Shown in pieces: positions 1 to 5,510 of a stretch of 22,668 bases of DNA. The translations under genes and the position numbers were made by a program. Positions within the stretch are counted from its first letter, which is position 1; each line of letters begins with the position of its first letter. The stretch spans positions 1-22,668 of the IMG/VR virus record IMGVR_UViG_3300034110_000037; one strand, written 5' to 3'. This DNA is from a virus. The notes below the pieces were generated by a model. The model had not been told where the DNA came from and searched no databases. It worked only from the letters and a program-made list of their open reading frames with translations.

Positions 1-21
1 CTTATCGTATCTGCCTAACCA

Positions 22-57
22 GTGACTGAACTATAACACGTTTTAACTGATTGTCAA
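22..57 (-). promoter_or_regulatory. Leftward sigma70-like promoter 1
   Basis: Read on the minus strand there is a perfect -35 hexamer TTGACA (bases 52-57), a 16-base spacer and a -10 hexamer TATAGT (bases 30-35, five of six consensus bases). Transcription would start near base 23 and run left out of the window. This is the best host-type promoter match in the window and implies a minus-strand transcription unit, possibly early genes, just beyond the left edge. No experimental support; the call rests on hexamer match and spacing. Confidence 0.65.
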
Positions 58-113
58 GAACTATTTTATTAGTACAAACCCTAAGGCCAATCAATCAATG
101 CATGTTCAGTGCA

Positions 114-150
114 TGTGTTGGACTATCTAGGATGATAGCTAGATTGTCAA
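114..150 (-). promoter_or_regulatory. Leftward sigma70-like promoter 2
   Basis: On the minus strand a second perfect TTGACA (bases 145-150) is followed after 17 bases by GATAGT (bases 122-127, four of six consensus bases). It lies about 93 bases behind promoter 1 and shares the extended start TTGACAATC, so the two look like a tandem pair feeding the same leftward unit. A short inverted repeat, ATCTAG (125-130) and CTAGAT (139-144), overlaps its spacer and -10 and could be an operator. Confidence 0.55.
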
Positions 151-184
151 GCCCTTTATATACGTATAGGCATTCATGCCGTTA

Positions 185-212
185 GGCGTATATATAAGAC
201 GCCCTAGTGGGC
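185..212. promoter_or_regulatory. Two overlapping alternative hairpins
   Basis: GGCGT (185-189) can pair with ACGCC (199-203) around a 9-base AT-rich loop. GCCC (201-204) can instead pair with GGGC (209-212) around TAGT. The stems share bases 201-203, so they exclude each other. No T-run follows on the + strand, so neither is a standard terminator. Confidence 0.3.
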
Positions 213-314
213 ATAGAGAATGCCGAAGGCGATAGGGATATATCTGAGCATACCCGAGCATCAATCAAGCTGTAACCCGCATGGATACTAGATGTACGAT
301 GATGCATACATAGC

Positions 315-328
315 ATACTGAGCAGTAT
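315..328. promoter_or_regulatory. Dyad ATACTG-AG-CAGTAT
   Basis: Six-base arms form a perfect inverted repeat around a 2-base centre, and one member of the CTGAG motif family lies within it. Size and symmetry suit a dimeric regulator, but the regulator is not in the window. Confidence 0.35.
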
Positions 329-413
329 CGGGAATGAATGTATAGTCAGTAGGTCAATGCAACTAATTATCATTATCACTACATATCCTGAGTATTACTG
401 AGAATCATTCGCA

Positions 414-426
414 TTACATGATGTAA
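414..426. promoter_or_regulatory. Dyad TTACAT-G-ATGTAA
   Basis: Perfect 6-base arms flank a single central base, between the motif pairs at 388/398 and 440/450. It is operator-like in form, with no further evidence. Confidence 0.3.
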
Positions 427-461
427 ATGAGAACTATTCCTGAGTATACCTGAGTATGATC

Positions 462-489
462 TAGGGGTATACAGGGGGTGTAGGGGTAT
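462..489 (+). repeat. Direct repeat TAGGGGTAT with G-runs
   Basis: TAGGGGTAT occurs at 462-470 and 481-489, separated by ACAGGGGGTG. The resulting three G-runs (4, 5 and 4 bases) stand out in otherwise AT-rich DNA. One run is missing for a classic intramolecular G-quadruplex. Confidence 0.45.
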
Positions 490-511
490 GTACTTATAGT
501 GCATTACAGCT

Positions 512-565
512 TAAAATTATCTGCAAAAAATTATACACCCTAAAATTTTCTATAAAAAATTATGC
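512..565 (+). repeat. Imperfect 25-base AT-rich direct repeat
   Basis: Two 25-base units (512-536 and 541-565, period 29) match at 21 positions. Each has the form TAAAATT, TCT, then an A-run and TTAT. They sit directly before the four-copy, 11-base-spaced motif array. An AT-rich repeated segment beside protein-binding repeats resembles a DNA-unwinding element, but this is inference. Confidence 0.5.
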
Positions 566-700
566 TCTTTGGAGTATACTGAGTATATGCTGAGGGAATG
601 CTGAGCATACACTGAGTACATTCTATGACGCCTTCGGCATTTCTTAATAACGTGTTAAGAGAATGCTGAACGTAGTGAAGCGTCTAGTGTCCTCTTGTTA

Positions 701-714
701 ATATAATATTATAT
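701..714. promoter_or_regulatory. Perfect 14-base palindrome before the spike gene
   Basis: ATATAATATTATAT is its own reverse complement and ends 12 bases before the spike start codon. It contains TATAAT (702-707), but no -35 element lies 16-18 bases upstream, so a host promoter is not well supported. It could be an operator, or a weak hairpin in the mRNA leader. Confidence 0.4.
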
Positions 715-726
715 GAAAGAATCAGA

Positions 727-2772
727 ATGAAATTAAATCTTCCTGATGTTACTAGTGTTGGAAGTGTTTCTGTTATTAACAGTAACTTTGCAGCAATTGA
801 GCAGGAATTACAGAATAAGGTTTTGTATAGGAACAATCCAGATGGTGAGCCTAATACATTAGAAACCCCTCTGGATGCTAATGGTAAAGAGATTTACAAT
901 GTCTCTACAATGCGTACAACAGATTTGTACATTGATGGTGAGAAGGTAGTTCCATCAGGAGTAGTTGTAGTAGAGGGTGAGACAGATATTTCTGGTCTTC
1001 TAGTTAAGACAGCTAATCTGTCAGATGTACAGAGTGCAGCTACGTCTAGGGTTAATCTAGGCTTAGGGAATGTTGATAATACGTCTGATGTTAATAAGCC
1101 TATTAGCACAGCAGTGTCAAGCGCTCTATCTGGTAAGCAAGCGACACTTGTCTCTGGTGTTAACATTAAGACTATTAATAGTAATAGTATTGTTGGTTCA
1201 GGTGATTTGGTATTAACTGGAGTAGGTGAAACTAACACTACGTCTAATCTAGGAAGTGGCCAAGGATTGGCAGCTCCCAAGAGTGGTACTAACCTTCCGT
1301 TTAAGAGCTTGGTTGCTGGCACTAACGTTACGTTGACACCAACAGCTAATGATGTAACAATTAATGCTACAGTTAATACATCAGCGTTGTTAGTTAAAGC
1401 TAGTAATCTGAGTGATGTACAGAGTGCTGCCACTAGTCGTACCAATCTGGGACTAGGTAATGTGGATAACACCACTGACCTGAATAAGCCCATTAGTACA
1501 GCTACATCTTCAGCATTAGCTGGTAAGCAGGCTACACTGGTTTCAGGTACAAACATTAAGACGATTAATGGAAGTACATTGCTAGGATCAGGTGATCTCG
1601 TTGTTAGTGGTACTGGTGGAGATTTCCTCCAAGCAGGGGCTGGAGCTGTTACGCGTACAATGCAGAATGCCCGTAGGGACATTTACAGCGTAAAGGATTT
1701 CGGTGCTGTAGCTGACGGCGTAACAAATGATTACGCTGCTATTCAAGCAGCCATTGATGCTCTTCCAGCAGAGGGTGGAACTATTTTATTTCCACATGGC
1801 AACTATGTAGTTAACACAGTTCCTAATCCGGGAACTAAGAGCTTGTATGTTGATATTAGTCCGGGATGTGTATTCTCAGGAGCTGGTACAGGAGCTGGTA
1901 AGTTCCCGTATATGACCTCCAATCACGGTCAGCTTGCTGTAGGCCCTTACGTTCGTTCTCAGACCATGCAGAAGTCTACCAACTCAAATGGTGGTGTAGC
2001 TGCATTCCAAGCTGAGATGTTGCAGCCTGCAGGATATGGAGCAGGACAGTCTGTTGCTGGATATTTTGGAGCAATGACTAATAATCCTACTCCCGGTGGT
2101 AATATCTGGGCTATTAATCCGTTGATTCAGGTTGGCTCCTCTGTACCAGCAGGAAGCTCTTGTCAGTGTGCTGAGTTTGATATTGATAATGATTCAGTTA
2201 ACGGATTGGTGAAGGGTATTACGATTAGTGGATATAGTAGTGCTGCTCCCACAATTGGTATTGAAATTCTAATGAATAATACCAAGTGGAAGCGTGGTAT
2301 CGATATTCGCAATAGTACCGTAGGTATGTGGATTTATACTGATACGGTTCCTCAGGGAATTGTTATTGGACAGCCGGGACAAACATCTAACACAGCAATC
2401 TCTGCAGAGCAGGTTATTGGTGGCGGTGACACCCTGATTCTCCAGCGTAAAGGAGCCTCTGGTCACTTTATTCGTGGAGTGAATGAAACCAATAGTGCTA
2501 ATCTGTTTATTGTAGATTGTGCAGGTAACATGGTTGTTGCTGGTACGTCTACGTTCACTGGGTTTAGTTCCTTCAATGGGGGAATGGGCACTACGTCAAT
2601 GATTCTCACATCTGGTTCTGGAACAGTTCCTGCTGGGTATTTCTCAATGGGTAATAGTACAGCAGCTTCTGCTAGTGCAGGTGCTTCTGGATCACTCCCC
2701 GGAACTGTTGCAGGATACTGGGTATTCTTCATCGGCTCCACTCCTTTTAAAATTCCTTATTACAACAACTAA
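727..2772 (+). CDS. Tail spike / receptor-binding protein, pectate-lyase type
   Basis: A 681-residue probable trimeric tail spike that binds or degrades host surface polysaccharide. Residues 1-60 form a virion-anchor domain shared with the second fibre at 4253-5017. Residues 91-163 and 221-293 are a duplicated 73-residue module with tail-fibre-like wording (NLGLGNVDNT). Residues about 322-362 carry the start of a pectate-lyase/beta-helix domain (VKDFGAVADGVTND, then GGTILFPHGNYVV), typical of phage depolymerase spikes. The C-terminus ends GSTPFKIPYY, a form I recall at the ends of other Gram-negative phage fibres. No catalytic residues can be assigned by eye, so depolymerase activity is inferred. 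The leader has GAAAG (715-719) seven bases before ATG rather than a GGAGG site. Confidence 0.88.
   Translation: MKLNLPDVTSVGSVSVINSNFAAIEQELQNKVLYRNNPDGEPNTLETPLDANGKEIYNVSTMRTTDLYIDGEKVVPSGVVVVEGETDISGLLVKTANLSDVQSAATSRVNLGLGNVDNTSDVNKPISTAVSSALSGKQATLVSGVNIKTINSNSIVGSGDLVLTGVGETNTTSNLGSGQGLAAPKSGTNLPFKSLVAGTNVTLTPTANDVTINATVNTSALLVKASNLSDVQSAATSRTNLGLGNVDNTTDLNKPISTATSSALAGKQATLVSGTNIKTINGSTLLGSGDLVVSGTGGDFLQAGAGAVTRTMQNARRDIYSVKDFGAVADGVTNDYAAIQAAIDALPAEGGTILFPHGNYVVNTVPNPGTKSLYVDISPGCVFSGAGTGAGKFPYMTSNHGQLAVGPYVRSQTMQKSTNSNGGVAAFQAEMLQPAGYGAGQSVAGYFGAMTNNPTPGGNIWAINPLIQVGSSVPAGSSCQCAEFDIDNDSVNGLVKGITISGYSSAAPTIGIEILMNNTKWKRGIDIRNSTVGMWIYTDTVPQGIVIGQPGQTSNTAISAEQVIGGGDTLILQRKGASGHFIRGVNETNSANLFIVDCAGNMVVAGTSTFTGFSSFNGGMGTTSMILTSGSGTVPAGYFSMGNSTAASASAGASGSLPGTVAGYWVFFIGSTPFKIPYYNN
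997..1605 (+). repeat. Duplicated 73-residue module within the spike gene
   Basis: Units at 997-1215 and 1387-1605 (period 390 bases) encode two 73-residue segments with about 59 identical residues. The intervening ~57 residues are not repeated. Many codons differ at the third position, so the duplication is not recent, or it has diverged under selection to keep the protein sequence. Confidence 0.85.
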
Positions 2773-2773
2773 C

Positions 2774-2932
2774 ATGTTTGAAAAAGTTACTACCCTCTCT
2801 TTTACAGACGCTGAACTGAAAGTCATCAATGATGCTCTTCAGCTTGCTCCTTTCGGACAAGTGGCCCCAGTGATGCTCTCAATTAACCAACAGATTGCTA
2901 AGATTAACAGCGCTCAGCAGGAGAAAGCATGA
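2774..2932 (+). CDS. Small protein of unknown function between spike and holin
   Basis: A 52-residue protein beginning MFEKVTTLSF. It is predicted mostly helical, with no signal peptide or clear membrane segment, and ends in a Gln/Lys-rich tail. Its ATG comes one base after the spike stop codon and no good ribosome site precedes it, so translation probably depends on coupling to the spike gene. It overlaps the holin-like gene by ATGA. The longer reading frame from 2675 would overlap the spike C-terminus and is less likely. Small genes here in other phages can encode fibre chaperones or lysis accessory proteins; nothing in the sequence chooses between these, and I do not recognise a family. 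Confidence 0.6.
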   Translation: MFEKVTTLSFTDAELKVINDALQLAPFGQVAPVMLSINQQIAKINSAQQEKA

Positions 2933-3138
2933 GCGTAAACCATATTACGGAGAATATGACAAATCCGGGACTAGCAACAACTATAGGAGGAACAACTATC
3001 CTAGCAAATTTTGCAGGGAATCTCCCTGTCATAATTAATGTGATTGTTGCAGTTTATTTCACATTGATGGTTGTCCATAAGGTATACCAAATGTGGAAAG
3101 AATATAAAGCAGACAATCCCGATGAACCCAGCAAATAA
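2929..3138 (+). CDS. Holin-like small membrane protein
   Basis: A 69-residue inner-membrane protein and likely lysis timer. A strong hydrophobic helix covers about residues 32-52 (from LPVIINVIVAVYF), with a weaker non-polar stretch at 15-30, followed by a charged cytoplasmic-type tail rich in Lys, Glu and Asp. Size, charge pattern and position just before the endolysin fit a phage holin. Because the endolysin has a signal-anchor domain, a pinholin that only depolarises the membrane would suffice. A good ribosome site AGGAGA (2919-2924) precedes ATG, which overlaps the previous stop as ATGA. The 3' end overlaps the endolysin start by 17 bases. The function is inferred from context; no family was confirmed. 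Confidence 0.72.
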   Translation: MSVNHITENMTNPGLATTIGGTTILANFAGNLPVIINVIVAVYFTLMVVHKVYQMWKEYKADNPDEPSK

Positions 3139-3604
3139 ATGGCTGGTAGGTTATATCAGTAGTGCTCTCATTGCAAGTGCAAGCGTGTGGGAGGGCACTC
3201 GATATTACGCCTATAAGGACCTAGGAGGCGTTCCTACGGTGTGTCAAGGTCATACGGGGAATGGTATTACATTTGGGCGTAAATACTCGCCAGAAGAATG
3301 TAGTGCCTTTCTACGTACAGATCTGATTAAGCATTCTAGTGGTGTACTGGAATGCATCAATAAGCCTTTAAAGGAGAATGAGTTTAATGCGTTCGTTCTT
3401 TTTGCTTATAATGTTGGGGTTTCTGGCGCATGTAATAGTAGAGCTTTTCGTGAGTTTAATGCAGGCAATATTGAAACTGCCTGTAGAGCTATGGCGTATT
3501 CTCCTAAAGGTGATCCGGCATGGTCATACGTAGATGGAAAGTTCACTCAAGGTTTACATAACAGGCGTCTATATGAAATGCGAATGTGTTTGGGAGACAA
3601 ATGA
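3122..3604 (+). CDS. SAR endolysin, T4-type lysozyme (GH24)
   Basis: A 160-residue muramidase that cleaves the glycan strands of peptidoglycan. Residues 7-22 are a weakly hydrophobic Ala/Ser/Gly-rich segment with no cleavage site, typical of a signal-anchor-release domain that tethers the enzyme inactive to the membrane until depolarisation. The catalytic triad of the T4/P21 family is present with correct spacing: Glu24 (WEG), Asp33 (YKD) and Thr39 (PTVC), followed by GHTG. Six cysteines lie outside the anchor, so disulfides may stabilise the periplasmic form. The start at 3122 places the anchor at the N-terminus; the upstream in-frame ATG at 3071 would add 17 polar residues and is less likely. 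It overlaps the holin-like gene by 17 bases and Rz by ATGA. Confidence 0.9.
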   Translation: MNPANKWLVGYISSALIASASVWEGTRYYAYKDLGGVPTVCQGHTGNGITFGRKYSPEECSAFLRTDLIKHSSGVLECINKPLKENEFNAFVLFAYNVGVSGACNSRAFREFNAGNIETACRAMAYSPKGDPAWSYVDGKFTQGLHNRRLYEMRMCLGDK

Positions 3605-4074
3605 ATAAGCTTATAGCTATTGTAGCTCTTCTAGTGGCCCTAGGAGCTGCGCATATTTGGGACAAGGGGGTAGCTGTGGATAATGCCATAGAACTCACTA
3701 CAGCCCGTTTAAACAAGGAATGGCAGAATAAGCTTGATGCTTCTATTAAAAAGAAGGATGAAGCTCAGAATGCCCTTTCCAATTCCCATTATAAGGAAGT
3801 AGAAGCGAAGAATGCTAAAATTCAAGACATTAGTGGTAAGCTTAGTGCTGCTCTTAGCAGCTTGCAAAACCGTCCCACACGTCCCCAACCCTCCACAGAC
3901 AGTTCCGGTGGTACAACAGCTGCCCAAACCTGTACCGGTAGAGAACTTCCAAGAGAGGATGCAGAGTTTCTTACAAGGGAATCTTCCGCAGCCCAGGAAA
4001 TAGTCGTACAACGTGACTATTATTATCAAGAATACGAAAGTGTTCGTAAAGTTTTAGAAGAATTAAGGAAATAA
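3601..4074 (+). CDS. Rz: Inner-membrane spanin Rz
   Basis: A 157-residue type II membrane protein. Residues 3-18 form an N-terminal hydrophobic anchor (LIAIVALLVALGAA), followed by a long charged periplasmic helix with coiled-coil character. With Rz1 it bridges inner and outer membranes and fuses them in the last step of lysis. The start at 3601 follows GGGAG (3592-3596) and overlaps the endolysin stop as ATGA. The Pro/Thr/Ser-rich stretch around residues 91-112 does not look like normal Rz helix; it is where the embedded Rz1 gene imposes its proline-rich coding in another frame. Confidence 0.88.
   Translation: MNKLIAIVALLVALGAAHIWDKGVAVDNAIELTTARLNKEWQNKLDASIKKKDEAQNALSNSHYKEVEAKNAKIQDISGKLSAALSSLQNRPTRPQPSTDSSGGTTAAQTCTGRELPREDAEFLTRESSAAQEIVVQRDYYYQEYESVRKVLEELRK
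3812..4003 (+). CDS. Rz1: Outer-membrane spanin lipoprotein Rz1, nested in Rz
   Basis: A 63-residue lipoprotein read in a different frame entirely inside Rz. It has a basic N-terminus (MLKFK), a hydrophobic core and a lipobox LLAAC with the acylated cysteine at residue 18, so the mature protein is about 46 residues. The mature part is proline-rich (HVPNPP, VPVV, KPVPV), typical of Rz1. Nested Rz/Rz1 is the lambda arrangement and strongly supports both calls. AAGGAAG (3793-3799) lies upstream as a rather distant ribosome site. A lipoprotein spanin implies a Gram-negative host. Confidence 0.88.
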   Translation: MLKFKTLVVSLVLLLAACKTVPHVPNPPQTVPVVQQLPKPVPVENFQERMQSFLQGNLPQPRK

Positions 4075-4075
4075 C

Positions 4076-4252
4076 ATGGCAACATTTGGTGGACAACTCG
4101 GCGTAGCAGAGAAAGCTCTGAAGAATCGTAAGAATCGTCTTGATGATGAGGAATCTAAAGCTATGGGCGAAGACCCTAAGCCCACAAAGACCTCAGATAA
4201 GGAAGAGAAAGCCTCTCCACGCCCCCCTATGAGCAAGAAGTGGTACGAATAA
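4076..4252 (+). CDS. Small highly charged protein of unknown function
   Basis: A 58-residue protein, MATFGGQLGVAEKALKNRKN at its start and SKKWYE at its end. About a third of its residues are Lys, Arg, Asp or Glu; it has no hydrophobic segment and looks largely disordered after residue 25. AAGGAA (4065-4070) is correctly placed before ATG, which comes one base after the Rz stop. The stop codon is directly followed by the next gene's ATG. Good ribosome site, exact fit between two genes and normal codon use support it as real. No family recognised; a cytoplasmic nucleic-acid-binding or virion-associated role would be guesswork. Confidence 0.65.
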   Translation: MATFGGQLGVAEKALKNRKNRLDDEESKAMGEDPKPTKTSDKEEKASPRPPMSKKWYE

Positions 4253-5017
4253 ATGAAAATTACACTACCTAGCGTAGCTGGTGGTTATAATCTTCAACTT
4301 ATTAATGAGAATTTCCAAACAATTGCTAACGAGCTAAACACTCGCGTTTGGTATCGTAATAATACTGTTGGAGAGCCTAACACACCGGCTCAAGACATTG
4401 ATATGAATGGCAAGAGGTTGTATAATCTCCCATTGCCAACTTCTAGCTCTGAGCCAGTGACTCGTGGATATGCTGACGCCTATCTAGGCGGCACTGTAAC
4501 ATCTGAACTGAATGATCTAGCCGCAGGAGTTGCTGCAGACGTCATCCTTGTTGATGAGCTTGCAACCACAGCAACCACTCAAGCGGGTATCTGTATTACA
4601 CAGGCTAATCTGGCAATTACTGCTGCTGGTGAAGCTGCTGCATCTGCTGCTGCTATTACCCTACCCTTGCCAGTTGCAAGCGGCGGAACAGGGGTTACAA
4701 CGGCTCTGGATGCTCGTGCTGCCCTTGGTGCTGCTGCTATTGAGACTGGTACAGCATATCCAATCGGTGGGTTGATGATGGCTACGTTCTATAATAACAG
4801 CGGAGCATTGGCTACAGTTACCATTAATTATGGAGACACTACAGGCAGTCAGAATCTGACACCCGGAGGCATTCAATCTAATGGTACAACCCTAGTTCCA
4901 AATCTAGCAGCTACATCTGGATTCCTATCAGCAGGACAGACATGGCGATGCCTCGGTAGGGCATTCTTCGAAGATGGCGTAAAGGTTACAACAACACTAT
5001 GGCAGAGAGTTTCGTAG
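4253..5017 (+). CDS. Short tail fibre sharing the spike anchor domain
   Basis: A 254-residue probable second receptor-binding or fibre-tip protein. Its first 59 residues align with those of the spike at 727-2772 with about 28 identities, including YRNN, GEPNT, D-NGK and YN, so both probably dock to the same virion site or one docks on the other. After an Ala/Thr-rich helical middle (residues about 85-145) comes a fibre-type hinge (SGGTGVTTALDARAALG). The remaining ~85 residues form a beta-rich C-terminal head without an obvious enzyme motif. The gene begins immediately after the 58-residue gene, with only a weak purine-rich leader, and overlaps the small terminase by 19 bases. Confidence 0.8.
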   Translation: MKITLPSVAGGYNLQLINENFQTIANELNTRVWYRNNTVGEPNTPAQDIDMNGKRLYNLPLPTSSSEPVTRGYADAYLGGTVTSELNDLAAGVAADVILVDELATTATTQAGICITQANLAITAAGEAAASAAAITLPLPVASGGTGVTTALDARAALGAAAIETGTAYPIGGLMMATFYNNSGALATVTINYGDTTGSQNLTPGGIQSNGTTLVPNLAATSGFLSAGQTWRCLGRAFFEDGVKVTTTLWQRVS

Positions 5018-5502
5018 AACGCGAACGCTTGCTGGATTCAGAGGGGAGGCCGTTAACGCAGTCTCTCTTTCTCGAAATTGGATATAGCGATCAAGCAATC
5101 TATACGTTTAAGGAAGTGGACCACGTATACAACGGCAAGACTTACATTTCACTAAAGAAGCGCTTTATTGAAATGGAGGACCCTACAGAATATGAGTTTG
5201 CCATTACATACTTTCTTAGTTGGAAGCATTGGCAACGTATCTGTAAGAATAAGCTAATTCTTGAGCAAATTAACGAATGGCGTGAAGAGCTTGAGATGAA
5301 GCTACGTAGCAGAGCTGTTAAACAGGCTATGCAGGCTGCTGGAAGCCCCTCAGGGAACTTTCAAGCTGCTAAGTGGCTGGTAGATAAGGGTTGGGACCCT
5401 AAACGCGCTGGAAGGCCAACTAGGGATGAGCTTGAGCGTGAAAGCCGTATACGTGAAAAGATTGATGATGAGTATAGCGGAGATATTGCTAGGCTCAAAT
5501 AA
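4999..5502 (+). CDS. terS: Terminase small subunit
   Basis: A 167-residue DNA-recognition subunit of the packaging motor, called from its position before the large subunit and its sequence character: a mostly helical, charged protein with a C-terminal section NFQAAKWLVDKGWDPKRAGRP followed by an acidic/basic helix. The KGW...RAGRP pattern is common in podovirus small terminases. It overlaps the fibre gene by 19 bases; AAAGG (4981-4985) lies a little far upstream as ribosome site. The large subunit starts 8 bases after its stop with AAGGAA (5501-5506). Which DNA it recognises is unknown; the repeats at 1-726 are one candidate. Confidence 0.78.
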   Translation: MAESFVERERLLDSEGRPLTQSLFLEIGYSDQAIYTFKEVDHVYNGKTYISLKKRFIEMEDPTEYEFAITYFLSWKHWQRICKNKLILEQINEWREELEMKLRSRAVKQAMQAAGSPSGNFQAAKWLVDKGWDPKRAGRPTRDELERESRIREKIDDEYSGDIARLK

Positions 5503-5510
5503 GGAATACA

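Larger units (their letters stand above)
244..619 (+). repeat. Helically phased CTGAGTAT-like motif cluster
   Basis: Eleven close copies of the octamer CTGAGTAT/CTGAGCAT, all in the same orientation, start at 244, 254, 318, 388, 398, 440, 450, 579, 590, 601 and 612. Within groups the step is 10 bases (244/254, 388/398, 440/450) or 11 bases (579/590/601/612), about one turn of DNA. Exact copies are at 388, 440, 450 and 579; CTGAGCAT copies at 244 and 601; the rest carry one to three changes. Same-face spacing suggests cooperative binding by a protein, such as a late-transcription regulator, replication initiator or packaging factor. Which one is not known. Confidence 0.6.
219..641. repeat. 13-base inverted repeat flanking the motif cluster
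   Basis: AATGCCGAAGGCG at 219-231 returns as its exact reverse complement at 629-641. Each arm is itself a small GCC-3 base-GGC hairpin. The arms lie just outside the first (244) and last (619) CTGAGTAT-like motifs. A weaker outer pair, TAACACGTT (34-42) and its complement (649-657), is nested around them. Function unknown. Confidence 0.6.
1..726. promoter_or_regulatory. Large non-coding control region
   Basis: No coding sequence with a plausible ribosome site is visible over 726 bases, which is very long for such a compact phage genome. The region holds two leftward promoters, the CTGAGTAT motif cluster, hairpins at 185-212, dyads at 315-328 and 414-426, G-rich repeats at 462-489, AT-rich 25-base repeats at 512-565 and a 14-base palindrome at 701-714. 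It probably controls divergent leftward (beyond the window) and rightward (late) transcription. A replication origin or packaging site is also possible; the sequence does not decide. Confidence 0.7.

Noticed and set aside
99-233. Very short plus-strand frames (ATG at 99 and at 176) as leader peptides
   Set aside because: They are 10-19 codons long with no ribosome site, and no rightward promoter precedes them.
182-379. 65-codon minus-strand open frame in the control region
   Set aside because: No ribosome site, odd composition, and it runs through hairpins and CTGAG motifs that explain the sequence better.
464-486. G-quadruplex
   Set aside because: Only three G-runs of three or more bases are present; a fourth is lacking.
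244-619. CRISPR array
   Set aside because: Repeats are octamers at one-turn spacing with no spacer-length units; no Cas-like gene is nearby.
702-707. TATAAT as a rightward host promoter for the spike gene
   Set aside because: No -35 resemblance 16-18 bases upstream; the hexamer is part of a perfect AT palindrome.
894-1682. 262-codon open frame on the minus strand inside the spike gene
   Set aside because: The two spike repeats generate a repeated antisense translation rich in Leu, Val, Thr and Pro; it is a shadow of the plus-strand gene.
3071-3121. Upstream start for the endolysin at 3071
   Set aside because: It would place 17 polar, lysine-rich residues before the signal-anchor segment and deepen the overlap with the holin-like gene; 3122 gives the usual short positive N-terminus.
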